A DNA stretch of 64,000 nt from Symsagittifera roscoffensis (GCF_963678635.1 NC_087063.1:56323504-56387503), one strand, 5' to 3'. Positions 32,548 to 46,738 are shown, numbered from the stretch's first letter. Program-made: numbers and translations. Notes: generated from the letters alone by a model not told the origin.

Positions 32548-34293
32548 AATAGATTCTTTCATATGAGTGGAAAGATTCTCGCGGTAGATGAAAAATAAAT
32601 TTCCGAATCAATCAGGGAACTAAATCAATTTTCTGATGTTTTGGTGTTTAAAAAAAGCCTAAAATATGCATCACAAAACAACTCTAGTGGGAAGAAATGG
32701 CAAAAAACTTAAAAATTTGAATTAATTGGAAAATTTTAAAACTATTTTTCTCATTTTTTAAAGAAATCAACGTCCACATAAAGCATAAAGTATAAGCAAT
32801 TTAGATGTAACTGTGAAGACAAAAATGGACAAACAAAAGGGATTATAATCAATTATACTCGATTATAATGGATTTTTGTGCAAAACTAACGAAATAGAAA
32901 TTTGAACATAAATAATGGATTATAATCAACTATAATCGATTGAAATTGTATCGAAATATAGACGAAAAAATAATCGATTATTATTGACTATAATAGATTA
33001 TAAATTAATAATAATTTGATTTTATAAAGAGAGATTATAATCAATTTTTAATTGATTAAAATCGATTGTTTCTCAGTTTTAGTGAAACTGGTACTAAAAT
33101 CGTAGTGTAATCGATTATTAACGCTTGAAACTGGGTGCGGGATAGCAAAAGTAACAACTTTTAAGGTTTGGCAAAATTTTCCAATGATGATTATTTTAAA
33201 TTTTTGAATTTTCAAATTATCAGACTTTGATCAGGCATACATAAACTCGCCATACAAAAGAAATAGGAATTTTCAGCGTTTTTGAAGAAAAAAAATTAGG
33301 TGAAAAAAAGACAATATTATCGTATCCAGGACTGCGTTATACAGCAAAAAACTAAATTTTGCATGCAAAAAAAATTTTCGAAAAATATTTCCGTACGAAA
33401 TTCGATTTGCGGTTGAAAAAAAAACGAAAAAATTTTGGGGCAATTTTTCAAAATTGCTTGAAAAAATTCTGTGTCGCCATCAAAAAATGCCAGTCATATA
33501 ATTTCCATAAATTGAAATTTTGTGGAAAGTATTTTTTTTCTTCAAAAAATCAGTTTTTTTTTCACCAGTCTGTTCAACTGTTCTGTTCTCAAAAAGACGC
33601 AGAAATGGTTTTTTTTCTATTGTTTTCGAAAAAGTAAGAAAATTGTATGACAAGCATTTTCTCCATACACATGATGTATGGATTTGTATGATAATGAATT
33701 TTGTTGTATGGAATTGTATGATAAGCAATTTCAGTGTATGGAGGTCAACCCGGGTTACCATCCTCTCCCCTAACTAGGCCAAATTAAGATCTCCCGATTG
33801 GCAGAAAATTCCAGCTATGAACCAACTTAATATCCTCCCCTTAAATCACTTCGGGAATGATGTTATTTTGGTAGAAAGTTTCTAAGCCATATTTATAATT
33901 AATAAAACCAACTAATCAATGACTTACATTCGAAAACTCATTTGTAGTTTTAGTGCTAAGAGGACTCTGCAATACTTTTAACGCTGGGCGAGTGTCGCAA
34001 CGCTTCATATGCAGCAAAAGGTGTTGCAGGACCAAATTAACAGCATCCCCCCTAGAGCGATTTAGGGGGGAGAATGGATTAAGTTGGTTCTGAGTTCGAA
34101 CTTTCAGCCAATCAGAATAGATAGAATTTTGCATGCAGAGCTGAAAAAATGTAATTTAAAGTGAATGTAGGGGTGGACCCGCACCAAAGTTTCTCGGATA
34201 AAAACAGATTATATTGAGAAAATGTTGCCGAAAATATTGCCATTATAATAGATTATGTGTAACCAATTTAAGCAACATTTTCTATTATAATAG
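32548..34293 (-). repeat. satellite unit R1, complete
   Basis: Mirror of F1 (27821-29566). Confidence 0.85.
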
Positions 34294-35324
34294 AAAGAAA
34301 ATAGAAGAATAATTTTTTGATTCGACCACAAAATCGCCAGATAATAGATAATAATCGGAGAAACTTCGGCGCGGGGAAGATCTTAACTTTGGTCTATCGT
34401 GGGATGAGGATTGAGGACGATGTTAACTTGATCCGTGTTGCAATGTTATACTCGACTCACCGGGTTGGCCCGACAGCAGTCCTTGAGCATCTCTTCAATG
34501 AAGTACTTGGTTCTCCCATATGCACACGTGCAGTTGCCAGTCGGCTGCTCCTCAGTTATCGGCAGTTGTTCACACGGCACTGGCCCATACACTGTGCAAA
34601 TGTACAAGTATAGTTGTAACCAATATCTGGAATATAGTTATTACCAATATCGTAAGCTGCCTACAAAATTGGCCTGATTACGAATTTACTATTATTATCA
34701 TTATTATTGTTCCGACTTTTGTAACGAAAGTAATGGAATATTTGTGCTCGGGGTGGGTTTTTTTCTTCAGACAAATTTCGACTTTTTAATTAGGCATTTT
34801 TGACAGTTTTTTAATATCATTCAAAAGATATGGTTGTCCTGAGCTTAATATTGAAAAGATATTTCACCTGTGATTATTTTATTTTAAGTTATAGTGGTTT
34901 AAAGGTTACCATTTAGGCCAATTTGGGACATATATTTTGCGCTAATAACGCGTAAGCGGAGGTTTAATCCGGCTTAGAATTCGCTCCAAATTGGTTGAAG
35001 TAAGCTTATTTGCCATAATTGAGTTGTCACTAGGAGCGAAATCTATCACTTTGAATTTTATATGGTGTGCGGGGGGGGGATGATTTTCGCAAAAAATCTC
35101 TAATTAAAAAAAAATACTTTTTTTTGCATTAATTTTTTCATGTTATTAATGCTCCATAGACCTTAAAAGGCAGTCGGAACATTCAAGGCTTCGCCCTGAT
35201 ACGAGCAGTCAGTCTTGTTATGAGTACTAATAAAAAATTTGGTACAATAAGTTTTGTTTTTAAAGACAAGATAAAAAGTAACGGATCTACTTAACAATCC
35301 CCCCCCCAATGGTCTACTTGAGAA
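34291..35324 (-). repeat. 1034-base tandem duplication, inner copy
   Basis: Starts TAGAAAGAAAATAGAAG and ends CTACTTGAGAA; followed directly by a second copy from 35325 starting with the same bases. Contains GALE exon c and the family 2 relative. The left arm has one copy only. Confidence 0.9.
34461..34591 (-). CDS. GALE: GALE exon c, right arm, second copy
   Basis: Downstream copy, 1034 bases from the first. Intact splice sites. One base differs just outside the exon near 34435 (CCGTG versus CCATG in the first copy). Confidence 0.85.
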
Positions 35325-38300
35325 TAGAAAGAAAATAGAAGAATAATTTTTTGATTCGACCACAAAATCGCCAGATAATAGATAATAATCGGAGAAACTT
35401 CGGCGCGGGGAAGATCTTAATTTTGGTCTATCGTGGGATGAGGATTGAGGACGATGTTAACTTGATCCATGTTGCAATGTTATACTCGACTCACCGGGTT
35501 GGCCCGACAGCAGTCCTTGAGCATCTCTTCAATGAAGTACTTGGTTCTCCCATATGCACACGTGCAGTTGCCAGTCGGCTGCTCCTCAGTTATCGGCAGT
35601 TGTTCACACGGCACTGGCCCATACACTGTGCAAATGTACAAGTATAGTTGTAACCAATATCTGGAATATAGTTATTACCAATATCGTAAGCTGCCTACAA
35701 AATTGGCCTGATTACGAATTTACTATTATTATCATTATTATTGTTCCGACTTTTGTAACGAAAGTAATGGAATATTTGTGCTCGGGGTGGGTTTTTTTCT
35801 TCAGACAAATTTCGACTTTTTAATTAGGCATTTTTGACAGTTTTTTAATATCATTCAAAAGATATGGTTGTCCTGAGCTTAATATTGAAAAGATATTTCA
35901 CCTGTGATTATTTTATTTTAAGTTATAGTGGTTTAAAGGTTACCATTTAGGCCAATTTGGGACATATATTTTGCGCTAATAACGCGTAAGCGGAGGTTTA
36001 ATCCGGCTTAGAATTCGCTCCAAATTGGTTGAAGTAAGCTTATTTGCCATAATTGAGTTGTCACTAGGAGCGAAATCTATCACTTTGAATTTTATATGGT
36101 GTGCGGGGGGGGGATGATTTTCGCAAAAAATCTCTAATTAAAAAAAAATACTTTTTTTTGCATTAATTTTTTCATGTTATTAATGCTCCATAGACCTTAA
36201 AAGGCAGTCGGAACATTCAAGGCTTCGCCCTGATACGAGCAGTCAGTCTTGTTATGAGTACTAATAAAAAATTTGGTACAATAAGTTTTGTTTTTAAAGA
36301 CAAGATAAAAAGTAACGGATCTACTTAACAATCCCCCCCCCCCCCAATGGTCTACTTGAGAATCTCCACCCCTGTAAATAAATACAGCACATTAGCACCG
36401 AGCTTTCTTTTGAGAACCCTAATTTCTAAATTTGCTGCAATCTGATTGTCGAAAAATTGATCATTTTGATCTCGTTAACAATCTCACACCTTTCTTGAAA
36501 GGGGTGGAGATTGTTAAGTAGATCCAAAGTACCTACTTTACGTTTTCACTCATTGCAAAAGACTGTGCGTAAATATTGTAGAGATTATTTTAAAGTACCA
36601 TTTTGATCGGAAGTTGAAGGCTATCTAGCTTGTTAAATAGTTCGCAAAGTTTAGAATTATTAACGACTACAATATGAATTTAGAGCTCTTATAGCCCAAA
36701 GCTGAAAATGTATTTTTACTTGGCGGCATCGACAAATCAAAAAGATGAATATTACTTAAAAAAAATAACGTGTCTGCTGCTTGTCTTAAAAATGATCAAG
36801 TTTAAATTCTTCCCCTTAAAAAAATCAAATGTAATCCTCCTCCTCGAGTGTACTATCACAGTATTTGTTTTTCTATTCCGCAAGCTGCTCTGGATTTCAC
36901 AAACTTTGCAGCTTGAACTAGTCTTGGAGGGGGCGTCAACAGTGCCGAAGTACAACAAAGCCGAAAAAGGCGGGAAAATTTCAGAATAATTTACACGCAA
37001 TTTCTAAAGAGCGGGAAACTACTGACGCTAATTATCAAAGAAAATCACTCCAATTTTGGCGCCAATTTGTCTGCAACTGCAAATTAAACAATTATTTTGG
37101 CGCCAAAACGTCTAAATTGCAAATTTTTTTGCTCAAAATTTTAAAGTTTTACTCAACATTGTTAACGATCGCTGTTTAATTTTTGATTGCTGCACTTAAT
37201 ATGTTGAAATTTATTCAAATTTTAGGCACTGTTGAAGAAAATTTTCATTTTCGGCACTGTTGAACAAAATTATCATTTTCGGCACTGTTGAACAAAGTTT
37301 TCATTCTCGGCACTGTTGTACTTCGGCACTGTTGTACTGCCCCTTCTCGCCCCTTATTAACCAATCAGTTATGTGAAATAAGCTCCCTTCTCACAATTTA
37401 GAACAATTTCTATGACGTATCAAATCTCCGCTTACGAATTTATAGCGCGAAATATATCGCGCGTTAATTGTCGCAGATTGGCCAAAATGGCAATTTTTAA
37501 ACCTTTATAACATTACGAAAAATGATCACAAGTGAAATATATATATTTTTTTCAAATTGAGGCTCAAATTGAGAAACAATACCTTTTGAATGCTAATTCA
37601 AAAATCCATCAAAAATGGCTAAATAAAAATTGAAATCGAAACATGTTGTTAAAAAGTCGAAAAAAACCAGGGCACAATGTTCCCTTTCTGTACGTCGTTA
37701 TGAAACCGGAACATTAATAGGCGTCTCTTTTGCTCTTTGGCAAAAATGTGAAGTACTTTTTTTTCTCTGATAATTTTTTCTCTTTTTCACTGGCGGTGGA
37801 ACCCAGAAACAACTGAACAAAACATGATGTTGCTCCAAGACGGGGCAGTACAACAGTGCCGAAGTACAACAGTGCCGAAAATGAAAACTTTGTTCAACAG
37901 CGCCGAAAATGAAGATAGAGGTGGCCACTAGAGTTCTGAAATGCGCTCCCAAAAAACAAAGTTACAAAACGAACTTATCGAAAGGCAATTTATTGTAGGG
38001 CATTGTGCAGAATTCTGATGCAGCTAAAATTCGAAAAACAAAAAAGCGTTGCAAACTTTCGATAAGCAGTTTTAGCAGCACAGACATTCGACATTCAAAA
38101 AGTTGGGCAAAAATCCTATATCTACCGTTCGCTTAAAATATACTTAAAATATACCGCACTTGAGCCATCGTATTAAGATTCGCAAACAGAGGGTAGAATT
38201 CTATATGAAAATTAGAGCCAATGTGGCCTACGTAGCGCACCCACCCGTGACCAGAAACCGAGACTTCGCTAAATTGGAGTCAGTTAACAGAACTATGTCG

Positions 38301-40444
38301 CGTGTTTGAAATTCTAACGTCATATGATTATCTAGTTATCATATAAGTTCGGATGTTTGACACAGAGGATGTTTGTCATAGCGGGTGGATGTTTGCAACA
38401 ATCACTGTATTCTTGTATTCTTTAGCCAATTTCTAACAAGACCGAATTTTGAGCAGATGTGAAGTTTTTCATTTTTTTCCTCGAGCTCTTTTTTGCGTTT
38501 TTTTTTCTGATCTTGTAAAAATTTTGCAGCATTTGAAACAAACTTGAATATGTAACAAAATATTCAATATTTTTCGCCGATTCGGCTAATTTGAATTCGA
38601 CTTAAAATGGTGAATAAAAAATTTTGAGTTGAAACTACAATTTGATTGGCTAATTCTAGCAAATCAGATTGAAACATGGTAGTTTCATTTCAAGACGTTG
38701 AAATATTGATTTTTGGGCTGATGAAGAAGACCCCAGAAAAGACCCAGTTTTTCATATTTTTTTCTAAATGAAACTGCTGCTCGATTGTTTTGGCTCGTTA
38801 TTCGTTAGCACTGTGTTTGTACACAGAAAAATGCTTATCATACAGTTTCATATATGAAGTCTATGGAAAAAAAGCTTTTCATACAATTTTCATGTATGAA
38901 AAATTTAAAATAGTCGTTTCGTCATAGAAAAAAAAACAAAATTTTCAAAAAATCACCAAAAAACGTGTCTGGGTAACTTTTAATAGATTTAAATAAGTAT
39001 ATCTATGATAGAGGGCTTATTGACAATCAAAAACATAGTTTTAATTTCGGTCAAAAAAGTGCTTATAAAAAAGTTTTCATATAAGAAAATTGTATGTTAT
39101 GCATTTTTTTCATAAACAAATTTTAAAATTTGAGGTAAAAAATTTTAAATTCTTTTTTTGGCTGCAAATTTGCATTTGTGCTAAAATTTAAATTTTACGA
39201 AAACAAAAACTTGCATGCAAAATTTGACATTTTTGTGTTTATAACGTAGTCCAGGATGAGTTTCTCACCCAAAAAGTCAAAAATTACATCATTATATTTT
39301 TTTTTCGTAAACACGATTATTATCTTTTGTTTCATTTGCTAAGATAAAAATAAAACAGGCCTTTTTTCTCAATCATCATAATTTTCAAGCTAAAAATATC
39401 TAGCCATATTCAAAAAGTTATTTTTTTGGTATATGATTCCATGTGAAAAGTTATAATTAACTTTTATAGCTAAAACACCAAATGCAGTTTATGAGCGTGG
39501 TAACTGCCAGTTACACTCTGGGTTTTCTCATGACAAAAATTCCTTGGTTAGTGGTTCGGTTGAAACACGAAATTTCGAAACAAAAATTTTTAGATTTTCT
39601 TTTATGGAAAAAATGCTTATCATACAATTTCATAGTATGGAAAAAATGCTTATCATACAATTTCATATAAGAAAAAAATGCTTATTTTGGTATTTTCATA
39701 CATACACTTTTACTCTATGAAATTGTATGAAAGAGTATGATAAGCATTTTTTTCATAGATGAAAATTGTATGATAAGCTTTTTTTGGTCAACGCGGGAAG
39801 TCACACACCTGTGGAACTGCTGGCGAATACGAAGTTGGTGACGCCAGTTTGGTCCATACATCTGAGCAGATTAGTGGCTATGCCCATGTTCACCTCGTAG
39901 TACTTCAGGGGATATTTCACGCTCTCCCCCACCGACTTCAGACCAGCTAGATGCATCACGCAGAAAAAATTGTGCTGCAACATTAACATACTCTGTTAAA
40001 CAGATGCCTATAATGTTATAAAGTATACACAAAACTATCTTAAATAATCAAACATAGTTGTTATGTCGTCGCTTTTTTTCTTCACGTTCTGGTTTTACTT
40101 TTCATAGGGGGTTGTGCGCTGACTTAAACTAAATTTGAAATGGTTTTCAAGCTTTTAAAGTAGTTTTTTTGACGATATATTCATTCCAAAAGGTGCTCAA
40201 AAACGGCTTTTTGGTCTGTGTTTATTCGAAAGTCCCGACACTTTTTACTGTCTCGATTCTTAGAAAAAATAATTATTTTAGTTATTTTGTAATAACTGAG
40301 ATGTTGTGACCTCTTGGAAAATTGTGAGTAGTTTATCTTTCTCCAGAATGTCCATCAGGTAGAAAGTGACTTCTTTTTTCTTCCCTGTCTTCCCATTGGC
40401 CAGCTTCTCAACTCGAATTAAACTCTCCGGTTTTTCAGCACCCT
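34461..40444 (-). CDS. GALE: UDP-glucose 4-epimerase (GALE), partial, right-arm copy with duplicated exon
   Basis: Mirror of the left GALE piece, without the nonsense codon: exon a 40311-40444, exon b 39809-39974, exon c twice (35495-35625 and 34461-34591) because of a 1034-base tandem duplication. Exon c is 131 bases, not a multiple of three, so splicing in both copies would shift the frame; use of either alone would not. 3' exons are again absent, as transcription would run into the palindrome centre. The first coding exon should lie beyond the Polinton (above 63547) but is not in the window. No full epimerase can come from this copy unless the 3' part is supplied elsewhere. Confidence 0.85.
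35325..36362 (-). repeat. 1034-base tandem duplication, outer copy
   Basis: Second copy, slightly longer because of a longer C run near 36333-36345. Continues outward into the family 3 element. Confidence 0.9.
35495..35625 (-). CDS. GALE: GALE exon c, right arm, first copy
   Basis: Upstream copy of the duplicated exon, nearest to exon b. Acceptor and donor intact. Confidence 0.85.
36317..36525. mobile_element. family 3 element, mirror copy
   Basis: Mirror of 26626-26832. Another truncated end occurs at 35283-35324, inside the 1034-base duplicate. Confidence 0.6.
37221..37911. mobile_element. inverted-repeat element family 2, mirror copy
   Basis: Mirror of 25240-25930. One module reads GGCGCTG where others read GGCACTG, as in the left arm. 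Confidence 0.6.
38827..39786. mobile_element. inverted-repeat element family 1, mirror copy
   Basis: Mirror of 23366-24325. Confidence 0.6.
39809..39974 (-). CDS. GALE: GALE exon b, right arm, open
   Basis: Same as 23178-23343 but with TCG (complement of 39933-39935) giving MHLAGLKSVGESVKY, the residue expected to be open in the family. Confidence 0.9.
40311..40444 (-). CDS. GALE: GALE exon a, right arm
   Basis: Same as 22708-22841, intact splice sites. Confidence 0.85.
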
Positions 40445-40493
40445 CTGAAAACAAAATCAAGGGTTTTAACCGGTAGCTTGACAAGTCAGTTGT

Positions 40494-40812
40494 AGTGTAA
40501 AAGTGGCTAGGAAAAAGACCAATTTTAACCTCCCCCTTTTTTGCGGTGTGCCGTTGCAAGGACCACTTTTAAACCCCAAAGGGGTTAAAACTCCTTTTTA
40601 ACCCCCTTTTTCGGCCTGCTGTTGGAATGACCACTTTCGACCCCCAAAAGGGGTTAAAACTCCTACTTTTTCGGGCACACATGTTTAAAGGGGGTTAAAA
40701 TTGGTTATTTTCCGGTGACTCTACGGAAACGGGAACGGAATTAAGTTTTGGTTGGTGCATGTTTTCCCTTGACTTTGACAGCTCAAATTTCACCGCACCG
40801 CGCGTTATATTA
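40494..40812 (-). repeat. Polinton terminal inverted repeat, right arm inner end
   Basis: Mirror of 22341-22658, forming one end of the 23-kb right Polinton. Preceded outside by AGTTGT. Confidence 0.7.
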
Positions 40813-40934
40813 AGGATTAATATCTATAAATTGTATACACTTACCCGAAGGTTGATCTTGCAGAATGCAGACTCGAGTGGATAAAGAGGGAATAAAAATA
40901 AAGCAAAGAGGGAACTAAAAAACAAAGTTTGTAT

Positions 40935-41122
40935 AAAAAAACCTCTTCTTTATAAGAAGAGGTGGGAGTAATGGAAACAGCTGGGCTGTGCATTAGCCCA
41001 AGCAGATCAGAAGCCCTGGATTCAATCAAGAACCCGAGGACGACTACGTCCCTGAGTTGCTCAGTGAGTAACTGCGACTCAGCTGACTCAGGGACACTAG
41101 TCCGGGGAAGAGGTTTCCTCTT
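40935..41122 (-). ncRNA. candidate structured RNA or multi-hairpin element, mirror copy
   Basis: Mirror of 22030-22217, all four stems and the T tract kept. Confidence 0.4.
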
Positions 41123-41577
41123 AGCTCACTGGCGCGGTTTGAGGCAGAGCTCCTTCACCACCAGAGAGTCAGGATCAGCACCAGCCTTATATCCGACATG
41201 CATCCTCAATGTGACTGTTATATTGTGGATTATTTTGTGTGGAACTAGATTGAATTGGTAGTTTTATATTGTTGTTTTGATTACCCCCTCACGATTGGAG
41301 TTGATTTTTTTAGTTTTCGGTAAAAATAACAATTTTGAGAAGCTTTATATCCTGAATGAAAAGTACTATCAAGCTAATCATTTATAATCATAACTTATTC
41401 AGAACCGTCTAATAGTAAAACGCGTCGATTTAAGCACCGCCATTTGGATGGTCTTGTTTCTTCCGGCTCGCTTTCGTTTCGAGCCTCAATCTCCAAATAG
41501 AGGCAATTGTACGCTGCTATTTTTTAACCGCTTTGCCCACTTAGCTGGTCGACATCTGCCAAATCCTGTTCTAACTC

Positions 41578-44500
41578 TTAAGCAGTGTGTGTGGGATGAT
41601 TGAAGCCCATATCTGGCGGTGTAAAAACATCCACGTTATATCCACCCTGCGCTTCTATAGCTGCAGCCAAATCCTCCTTTCCGTTATCGGTGGGAGTGAC
41701 AACCACGTCTATGACGTATTCGCCCCAGTCCATGTTGCGCCCAATTTCTTTTATGAACATATCCTCACGCAAACGTTTATGTCCGAAAGGACTAGTAGTT
41801 ACTCTGCCTGCATGTATATAGCTCTTATTGTCAAATGCGCCTAGGGAAATTTTGTTTGTTAGTATGGTTAGTAAATTGTGATTACAGGAACTTATCCGCA
41901 TATTTTCTGACCGGGTCAGCGAATAGTAAGTCAAGGTTTGATTGTATTGATTATGGATTAGCTCCCGTTTTGTATATGTGAAGACACCCTCGGCGTTTCT
42001 TTTGTCATTTTCTACACAAAAAGACAACCAATTTCAATCAAGTTTTTGACAGTTTTTATGATTTTCCAGATAAACTCCCCCGCTACATAATCTTATGAAT
42101 TGTCTTATTGCCCTTTTCTAAATTGTAATTGGAAACTAAAAAAGAAATTTACTGGAAAAAATAATGCTGTACAGTTTGAGTTTTATTTCGAAGTACTCCT
42201 GTATATTATCCCCAGCAAACTTGTCCTTGAGATTGAGGGTGAACCGCAAATTTTTGTTGTTGTAGAGGGGTTGGTGGCTGGTAGATTTGAAAAATCAAAA
42301 TGATTACGCAGTTCATGGTTTTTCTCGATTTCCTTGTAGAGATCTTTGCTGCGGATTTCATAGAGGAATGAACCAGTGTCCGAATAAAAAAAAGTTGCGT
42401 CGAAAATTTTCTGGGTTGTGTTGTAATGACACTGGAACATGTAAAATTTTGCCATTTCTAATATCTTTCCACAGATAATTGTGAGCTTATTCTCTTTAAT
42501 GTTCACAGGTTTTGAGGTTAAAGATACAAACGGTTGGGTCAATAATTTCTGCACTGCTAAATCATTTTATTCGTTGTTAAGTTTTGCAGTTCTTCGGGAT
42601 TCCGAGCAGTATCTACAATTGGTCGTTTACTTTTTGATTTGTAGAATTTTCCAAACGCATTATTTATAACTTGTTTGGAGAAATCCGGTGCAAGTTTTGT
42701 AGTAACTTTTTTTTGGAGCTCAGTGTTCCACTGAACATATGGCGCAATAAGTTTTTCTTGTCTCTAACTGCAGAAATCGATATATTTTTTCCATTTTCAA
42801 ACCAAATGTGACACAAGGTATTAGGTAGTGTTTAGTATAGTTTTTCTTTGGAAAGAAGTTTTGTTTGAGCTTGGGCGTTGTTCTCACTTTATCTGAAACT
42901 TCCTTTTTTTCAACATGTCCAATTGAAGCTCACTGAGCCACATTTTCGACACAATATCTTTTGTTGTGGCAAGTGTTTAATCCAGATGGCCATCGTGCGG
43001 ATAATCGGGGTGTAAAAGATCAACGTGCAAAAGGTATCCGATGTATCCGGTATAGTTACTTGGCCATCAAACTCGAATCAAATTTTTGCAAGAGGAAATT
43101 TATCCATAATCCCGCATTATATAAATTGTTCGCGTCTATCATTAAAAATTAAGTGCTCGGCTGTTTAGATTCGTATTTTTTCATAGATTTAATGTTGTTA
43201 AAAACAGAACTTTTTCAAAAACACTGACAATGCCTCACCTGATCATGTTTTCTGCCATATCCGAATTCTCCCTATCAGTGAGCAAATGGAGGTCAGCCTT
43301 GCATGTTTGCAAAAATGCATCCCCTGAGAGATTGCTAGCCGTAAAATATTGAGCGCAACCTAGCTTATTTGTTTCATTACACGCTCGTCTAATCTCTTCA
43401 AACACGCATGCAAGGATCAAGGCATCAGTCGTTAGAAACAAACCACTGTAGTCGCCCAAAGTCAGACAACCGAAACGAGTGTACACTAACCATGCATTTG
43501 GTATTCTTTTTCACTGATACTAACAGCAGCACCTCCCTGCAGCGTGTGGATCCACTTGTCCCGAGCAGGTAGTCCATCTAATGTAAATCTTGCATACCTG
43601 TCAACATACGAGTAAGGGAAGTAGCCTTTTTTGTCGAATCAATGCTTTAGGTTCTTCCGATCGGCTACCAAAGTGGTTATCTGGTAAGATTCTGAGCCAG
43701 TTCCTTTAGTGAGCTGTTCATAAACTTACAACTGTTTACAAAAAGGATTTCTTCGTAGACTTTTTTTTCGTTAGTGTACGATCTGATCCACACTTTGTTT
43801 GTCAATGAACCAAATTTTTCGTCATTGAGTGGAATGACCGAAAAGATTTTTCTGATTTAGTATCATGCAGACTCTTCAGTACATGGTGTCATCCGTAATT
43901 TCGGAGATTGTGGGCAAAGACAGGGGTGAAATGTATGGTACGTCTCACTAAGTTGCATCTGTTGTGAGCCCATCCGAGGAATGATCCATCGAAATGATTA
44001 TGGTCCAATATTTGTGCGTTAGTTTTGGAAAACTCCTCTTAGCAATTCCAGAAAAAACTTGAGTAGTAAGTTTCTATTAATTTTAAGCCATCATACTAGT
44101 AGTTCTTCAACGAATGTGCAGCTAACCATTAGTCTTGATGTGCTTAGACACAGGTTTGCACCAACTAAAAAAATCGTAAAGAAAATCGTACAAGCTCTTG
44201 CGCTCTTGGTTTTCTGAGATAATCGTAGAAGCTTGCTTTCTTCTTTTCTCTACTCTGCATCGTACAAAGAGTAAGCGGGATATTGTTCCGCCGATGATAC
44301 TCAGCAAGAAAAGAGTATTCAAAACATCTATCGTCTTCATAATTGCGAATGTTCAACAAAAAGTGTTTGTGTTTCAGAAGATCGGCTGGTAGTGGCAAGT
44401 ACGATGAACACGTGATCGGCGCAGACTTTACCATTTGAAGGATAGGACAACCTTATCAATCCTGCGATTTCTCCAGTCGCTACAATGAGAAGCATATTTG

Positions 44501-45102
44501 ATGGACAGTAGACACTTTTTGGTCAAAGCAATCATAAAATTGGTCCTGGGTCCATCCCTAAACTTCTACATTTCTTCTATGCCATCTGCTTTTTCTTTTT
44601 CAAAAGTTACTTCTGCCGACAACTGAGCTTTTTGAGGATCATACATAGTTTTTTGATGCATCAGTTCTTCGATATCGTCTCGCTCGCTTAGTCACGAATA
44701 GCGCAAGTATGTCCACTTCTTTCCATGGGCACTATCTCGTATAATCTAAGTGCTCCATCAAAAGATGTCAAAACAGGTTGTATAGAAGTGAGGATTTCTC
44801 GACAAACATCCCAAGCTGGCAGACTGCGTCCGCTTCGCATATGCGCAGATTACGCGCAATGTCTTTTTTGAACACATTCATGTCGCGTTGTCAATTTCTT
44901 CTTTGTTCAGACTCATCGATTGTTTTCTGACGCTCTACCACATGTTCCCAAAAGACACGAAGTGACTTAATCTCCAGTTCACAGTGACCACATATAGAGT
45001 CAATTTTGACAGCATCGATCTTGTGAACAGCCAGTGGCTCAGTTTCTCGGGTCGCTCAGTTTCTTTTGGCATAGATTACAAGGTACGACTTTTGTAGACA
45101 TT
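41578..45102 (-). pseudogene. polB: Polinton protein-primed DNA polymerase B, mirror copy
   Basis: Mirror of 18051-21574 with the same stops and the same DTGS motif C (42372-42374). One codon near the C-terminus is AAT (Asn) where the left arm has ATT (Ile, 21248-21250), and another residue differs in the antisense frame near 42985. The open C-terminal frame is 41578-42027. Shared lesions show the gene died before the palindrome formed. Confidence 0.85.
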
Positions 45103-46738
45103 GCGTGGTTGTTTGTTGAGAAACTTGAAATTTTGGACAGCAAGGTTTATAGTTCAAATGAAGCAGATACTGTTTTATAGATCAAAAGGATTTTAAAGTT
45201 TCCCGTTTGTTTCACGACTGCGATTAAAGCTGTTTAGAATTTTCAATCGTTTTCTAAACGTTTTCAATCATTTGCTTAAAAGCCAAACTAGGAGTGGCTT
45301 CTTAAGGTAAAGCTAAGAATAATAAAGCCGAGATGGTGCACACAAATTGCAAGCACTTACATCAAAGAAATCAACTTGAGCTTAGTTTATAAACTTATAA
45401 GTAGTCTCAAAAATCAACCAAATTTTCAGAGTTAACCAAGAAGATCCTAAACAAGTTTTGTAGCTTCAAAAAATACATCGGCACTCACTTCAAAAGAATT
45501 CACATGAGTGGGCCTAAACCCGGCATAGTGAAATGAAAGCCTTGCACCGAATGTGGTTAATCAACCATTGAGCTGTAAACATATCTCAGACTAGGAACGG
45601 CAGGGAGCGACTCCACGGTGATGATTGAAAGTCGTTACTGTAACGGATAGGCGGTTTTTGACGAAGAATTAAAAAAAATGATCAAATAATAATAAAAAAA
45701 ATTTTTGATTAAATTGCAACTTGTTGTGCATTTTGTGGTAACTTTTAAATTTGATAGTTCTGATTAATGGCTGAAGCTAATTACTAAAATTGTTGTTTAT
45801 GTTGTCCACCTATTGATGAACGCATAGAAGTGATAAACCACCATTTCAAACTTTTTTGAAAAAAAAACGGTTAGGGTTTTCCTATATCAAACTTCTAAAA
45901 ATTGAAAAAACCACACGTCAGTTTGTTTTATTTTTTTTGTTCAAACTAATTTCATTCAGGGTTTGTTTTCAATGATTCAGGTACCTGTTTGGTCCTTTGC
46001 AGTGTTTCAGCTTTTGCTTTTATTGGTTTCCACTGCAGGGTGTTTGGGCCCTCGACTCAGTGGATTTGCAGTCCTTCAAGAACCACCAAACATCTTTTGA
46101 AACGTGACCGCTGAGTCTAAAGAAATTTGTTTCATCCAACTCTGAGCCCGTCTTCATAGCGAACGACACTTAGCCAACTATGATTATCAGCAATTTTTGA
46201 ATATCTCAAAAATTACCTCTCAAAAAGCTTTGTATCATGTTACTGCGGGTTTCAACAGCCGTAATACCATTATAGCAACAGTATGAGTTGCAGTTCAACA
46301 AATCAATTTTTGACAGTTTATTTACAAAAAAAAGATGTGGATATATTTTTCTTCATGTTTCGGATTGGAAAAGAAACAACATGTTATGTGTTGCATATGA
46401 TGGCCAACTTTCAGAAGCTAAAATTTTCACCTACTATTGTTCAAAACCAGGGGTATTTTGATACCAGTACTTGTTTTTAAACAAAAATTTAAGACTGTTG
46501 ACTTTTTTCAAAAAACACAAAAAAATTTCAAAATTTATGTTTTTTGGAAGTCTTATTCTATCAAAGATTTCTGTAAAAATTACCAAGCAAACACTAACTG
46601 AGAAAAACAAATCCGGAACAAGACATAAACAAAGAATAAGTCTTAAAGATTTGAAAAAATATATATCAAACTAAATCAAGAACTTCCAAAGTGATGCACT
46701 TTCGGTGGAAACAAAGTTTTTGAGTTTTCAGAGATCTC

